Positions 60,102-64,000 of a stretch of DNA of 64,000 bases are shown piece by piece (the stretch's first letter is position 1; every line of letters starts with the position of its first letter). The notes under the pieces were generated by a model that was not told where the DNA came from, searched no databases, and saw nothing but the letters and a program-made list of their open reading frames with translations. Both the position numbers and the translations under genes were made by a program. Source of the DNA: Sycobia sp. Sy_11 (taxonomy: Eukaryota; Arthropoda; Insecta; Hymenoptera; Epichrysomallidae); contig JACCIC010000138.1 in the NCBI GenBank assembly GCA_018907035.1, positions 571,001-635,000 of the forward strand, in the 5' to 3' direction.

Positions 60102-62592
60102 CTTCCTCTCTCTCTGACACACGCCCTCTCCTCTTTTCCTCCTGGTCTCTAAAAGGAAGACACCAGGGATTATACTCCGCGAAACGAGGGTGATTTATTA
60201 CCGCGAGAACAATTGCTATAGTTTTAAAATATATACATATATATACATGGTTGGAGCAGGAACGTCTAGAATGGCCGGGATCGTGTAAGTGGCTTTTCAT
60301 TAAAGGGACAACAAATTCTCTTGGGTATAACTGGGAGCACCGTGAAAGTTAAGGGTTGAGGGAAGGGGGGAGATTAATCAGAAATAATTGGTACGCTTTG
60401 TCCATTTGTATAGAATAGGTCGGGCATTCATTTTCGAATGCAGTATTACTATATGTATTAATATATCAGGGTTCCACTTCAACTGCACACACACGCGCAC
60501 ACACATTGGAATATCTCGAAAGTTAAGCAGTTAAACGAGAAAACTCAAGAGACCAGGCATTCAGCAAATGAAAGAGGTTATCCGAATGTTCGAGACAGTG
60601 TCTTAGTAAGACCCTGGCGAGACTAAGTTTTTTGTAAGTTTGTAATATGAATCCCTACTGCTTTTTTTATGAGCAATTGAATTCTAAGGTTCGAACTCTG
60701 TCCAGACGCGCGTATTTCTTTTTACATGCATATTTGAGTCCCGTCTTATTTTTCAACCGATAACGTACTTTGGTGGCAATTTTCGCACGAGGACTAAGCC
60801 GATAAAGAGCAGAAGCTCAAGTGAGCAATATGTTCGCCAATTCCAATATTCCGATCAGTCGTTCGGGTAAAGCCTCTTGAATTCTCTGCAAGATTTTATC
60901 TTGACATATTTCCCCCTCTGTAACCGCTTACTTCTCAACAAATTCCAGCTTGCAACTTGGGCTGGAATTTCTCGTACACAATGTAATAAGGAACGTACAC
61001 AATGTAATAGCGATCCTGGATTTTGTTATCTCGTTACGTCACTAATCTAATGGTCTCCTCGAAATATAAACCTATAACTCCTCTTAATGAACGCGAGTCG
61101 AAAAAAGAAGAAAAGAAAATTGCGGTATTCCAAGTTACTCGATGAAATCAAATGCAATTCAATAGCTCATGTTGTTGCCTCTAGTTTCGCTCAAATATTA
61201 TATTTAACAAGACTATCATAGATCAATTTCATACCAATTTGAAAATTTTAATTCATGCATTGACTGAAAAACAAAAGGGTAATTTACGAAAATTAATAGA
61301 AAATTAAAACTTAAATAAAGTGCAATTGCCAATGAAAAATAATTATATTTTAGATGAAAAATTTCGATTAATTAATGCTGCGACTTTTAATTCAGATTCA
61401 TTATAATTTTCACGATAATGAGAAAAATGACAAAATGAATTAATTTTCAGAATTTGGAAAATGAACACGTATTATCACTTATTTGTCTATAAGTTATGTT
61501 CCAAAAATTAGTTTCAATTAAATGATAAATATTTTCAATGGACTTTTTTTGTTACTTACGCTTTTAAAAATAACATTGCCATATATTTTTGACAATACTT
61601 TGAATTTTTATTAATCGCCAAGGCTGAAGTTCCGAATGGATACTGAATTTTTGAAACTCAAAAGTTCAGAGATATTCCTACGTATAAAATTATTTGTACG
61701 CGTATAAAAAAATATTAGCAATTTTTTTTGATATTAAAAAAAACAATAATGTTTACGATAAAACGAGTTATTTTAATAGATATATGAACATTTCCAAGAT
61801 ACTTTAAATTATAAATATTGTGATTTTACCGAGCTCCCTTTGACCAATAGTAATTCGGATTAATCATTTCATTAATAAACCATGGAAAACTACGGCGAGG
61901 CCATTAGCTCCCTTCGTCTAAAATTAGTTGAAAACACACTATCATCGGCATCTTTATATCAAAGTAATTAGAACGATAATGTGGCGAACATTTTGATTAT
62001 CCTCGATATTATGCATGAAATTTGATGCTAGCGGAGCCTGCGCAAAATTATTAGATTGGATTACGAGCGCGCTGCTCTACTCGTCAATTTTTCTATTTAA
62101 AGTTATAATTTTAAATAAAATTATGCCCGTCTTATTAATCGATCTTGAAGTAACGATTAAAGGAAGGGCAAGTAATCGATTTATATAATTTAGACAGAAT
62201 TATATATACTATAAAATTGTACATTTTAGTAATATGTGTAATAGCACTCGACTCGGTATAGAGACAATAATGACCTTTTTTTAGTTATTTATTTTTTTTT
62301 TTTTGAAGAAACGAAGCATTTAAAAGTAAGCTCATCCAAACAATCCCACATGGCAGGGTACGAAGCTTTGAAGTATCTCGCCCAATACCTTAAGGTAGAC
62401 CGAAATGTCTTCTTAAGACGTTATTCGCAAGATAACGAATGGCTTCGCGATGCGCTCCGTACGCGTGCAAAATCAATGGAGCCAAAAGAAACGAAAGGAG
62501 AAAGAGAATTAAAAAAAAAAGCAAAAATAATAAAAAGAATAAAAAAGAAAATCCGCATTATAACGCTAAAGGCTGCGCGATCTCTGTTTCAG
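59872..62592 (+). other. Intron of the adaptor gene
   Basis: The 2721-base intron begins with a (GT)n run (59882-59914) just after the donor and contains (CT)n(TA)n at 60051-60101. The rest is AT-rich. It ends at TTTCAG (62587-62592). A Lys-rich 107-codon frame at 62350-62673 overlaps the acceptor and is not supported. Confidence 0.75.
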
Positions 62593-62720
62593 ATTCGGAT
62601 AATAGCAGTACGGACGACGAGGAGACGAAGGCCAGTCCGAAGAAGAAGAGCGAGAGCCAGAAGAGTCTGCTGATCGACATCGGCAAGGACAGCAAAATCA
62701 TGGCCAAAGTCGAGTCATGG
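62593..62720 (+). CDS. LDL-receptor adaptor (ARH-like) linker exon
   Basis: This 128-base exon lies between TTTCAG and GTAAAT. The first two bases complete an Asp codon from the previous exon, and the frame then reads SDNSSTDDEETKASPKKK, then QKSLLIDIGKDSKIMAKVES and Trp. It is acidic then basic, Ser-rich and disordered. The LLIDIG stretch resembles the clathrin-box type LLDLE of vertebrate ARH; that is inference from position and sequence. It ends in phase 0. Reading through the donor would give an alternative C-terminus ending at 62753. Confidence 0.8.
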
Positions 62721-63024
62721 GTAAATTTTACAATGTCGCGAGATTATAAATAATAAATCGCTTGGGGAACAAATCAGTCATTGCATTTTGAGAAACTCAT
62801 TGACGATTATGTGTCGCAGTACCCTCGAGCGTAATTTTCTTCTTTTTTTTTCTTTTTTTTCAATTCTGATTTTTAACTCCGATCATAGATATGTAGAGAT
62901 TAAAAACGCATAACTGCGCGTTATCATTAGTTTACTGCGTGTGTAAATGAAACAATGAAAGACTTTGACTATCCACTGACGTGAAATATATTTAACCTAT
63001 GATATAATGTGAATGAAATTGCAG
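62721..63024 (+). other. Last intron of the adaptor gene
   Basis: The 304-base phase 0 intron runs from GTAAAT to TTGCAG. It contains a T-rich stretch near 62835-62860 and no other feature. Confidence 0.75.
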
Positions 63025-63129
63025 AAAAATAAGGATTTCTCGAGCGTGGACATAGATGATCTTGGCCTAGACACAATGAGCTGCGTTATCACTTTTAACG
63101 AAAATCATTTTACCTCAACGGATAGTTGA
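63025..63129 (+). CDS. LDL-receptor adaptor (ARH-like) terminal exon
   Basis: The exon starts after TTGCAG and encodes 34 residues and a TGA stop (63127-63129): KNKDFSSVDIDDLGLDTMSC followed by VITFNENHFTSTDS. Splicing from 62720 keeps the frame, and the four exons together give 200 codons plus stop. The vertebrate C-terminal AP-2 binding motif is not obvious, though the acidic DIDDLGLD stretch lies in a comparable place. An AATAAA at 63413-63418 is a candidate polyadenylation signal. Confidence 0.7.
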   Translation, partial: KNKDFSSVDIDDLGLDTMSCVITFNENHFTSTDS

Positions 63130-63208
63130 GTACGTAATATAATAATCCTCATTTACATACACACGCATGTGACAAGTGCATGTCCGAGTCACACGAAGAG
63201 ACACACGT

Positions 63209-63209
<1 letters not shown>

Positions 63210-63243
<34 letters not shown>

Positions 63244-63256
63244 TACATATGTGTAC

Positions 63257-63298
<42 letters not shown>
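63210..63298. repeat. (AC)n and (AT)n microsatellites in the 3' region
   Basis: AC run at 63210-63240 and AT run at 63264-63298, about 80-170 bases after the adaptor stop codon. Confidence 0.95.
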
Positions 63299-63300
<2 letters not shown>

Positions 63301-63412
63301 TTTATATAAATTCTTTCGTGCTAAAGACTGCTTCCCCAACTTTTCATCTTCTTCTGCAACTCCGGCCGGTGTCCATAATACAATGGTTTTCTTTCTCGAG
63401 TTAACACATCAA

Positions 63413-63418
63413 AATAAA
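63413..63418 (+). terminator. Candidate polyadenylation signal of the adaptor gene
   Basis: AATAAA lies 284 bases after the stop codon. No cleavage-site evidence beyond position. Confidence 0.35.
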
Positions 63419-63499
63419 AACAAGGAAACCAACAAACAAAAAATTAATTCGGTTCAGGGCCAAAATGACCTATGTTTTATTTTCCCTTCGTCTCTCAGC

Positions 63500-63787
63500 T
63501 ATCGCCCCATGCGATCCTATCTCTATATAATCTCTCGCCGCATTATACGCGTTATCGCGCTGAATGTACCCCCCCTCTCTCTCTCGGCTAATGCATATGT
63601 AAAAGCCCCGCGGACCGCAGCGAGCGCCGCGCGAATAGAGATTTACACGTAGAGAAGTAGATCTCCGAATCTCCGAGTTCGCTTATCGAACGACCGTTGC
63701 CAACTTACTTTAAAGCCCGCCGAGAAAATCCGCGCGGTCTCTGCGAACCCCGGTGCCGAATGCGTAATTAGCCCGGGAGCGCCGGTT

Positions 63788-63827
<40 letters not shown>

Positions 63828-64000
63828 TCTTGTCGATTCCGATTTCACCCTCTCCAGCCCCCCCCCGCCGTCGGACTTTCCACCTACTTCTCCCGTCGCT
63901 TTTTCAATAATTAAAACGCTGCCCCCGATGGAGAATCCCGAGCAAATAGATTCGATGTTTAATTTCACCGTGCGCGCGGATGGCTAAGTATAAATAGAGG
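63500..64000. other. GC-richer intergenic DNA with (CT)n and a TATA-like end
   Basis: A CT run lies at 63788-63824, and TATAAATAG occurs at about 63989-63997, the very end of the window. This could be a promoter for a gene beyond the window, but nothing downstream can be checked. Confidence 0.3.

Noticed and set aside
62350..62673. 107-codon Lys/Arg-rich frame
   Set aside because: Mostly intron, crosses the acceptor at 62592 in the wrong frame, and the composition is low-complexity.

Overview
The window looks like animal nuclear DNA, most likely from an insect and perhaps a hymenopteran. It is AT-rich, its genes have introns, it contains decayed mariner, Ty3/gypsy and non-LTR elements, and its right half is full of microsatellites. 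No rRNA, tRNA or CRISPR array was seen. The species cannot be named from the sequence.

From about 0.6 to 53.8 kb the window holds a local amplification of one transcription unit. Each complete unit has a conserved upstream module, a TATA box, a fixed start motif (CCAGATTTTTT in most copies), a 5'UTR intron (usual donor GTAAGT, acceptor TAG or CAG) and one short coding exon. The exon encodes a 64-68 residue secreted peptide with eight cysteines in invariant spacing. Six copies look intact (1788, 6933, 12103, 33060, 42800, and 51945 on the minus strand). One has a 4-bp deletion but stays open from an upstream ATG (21320). One is a pseudogene (7753). Two are promoter-side relics without a coding exon (about 16.1 and 22.8 kb). 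I do not recognise the family. Its architecture recalls small secreted defence or venom-type peptides, but that is inference.

Between the copies lie mobile-element remnants: two related minus-strand Ty3/gypsy fragments (3.4-4.97 and about 16.4-19.3 kb), a plus-strand mariner (23.4-24.8 kb), two fragments of another mariner family (13.4-14.0 and 29.6-30.1 kb), and a plus-strand jockey-like non-LTR element (25.5-28.6 kb) split by an insertion. Around 28.8-31.2 kb there are relics that look unrelated to the cluster: a CCHC zinc-knuckle coding end, a degenerate 60-bp tandem array that reads as 20-residue repeats, and a GC-richer membrane-protein-like ORF.

The right end (55.8-63.1 kb, plus strand) carries the last four exons of a conserved gene. 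These encode most of a phosphotyrosine-binding (PTB) domain and the C-terminus of an LDL-receptor adaptor protein (LDLRAP1/ARH family). The exons are separated by long introns rich in (TA)n, (CT)n and (GT)n. The 5' exons were not found in the window.
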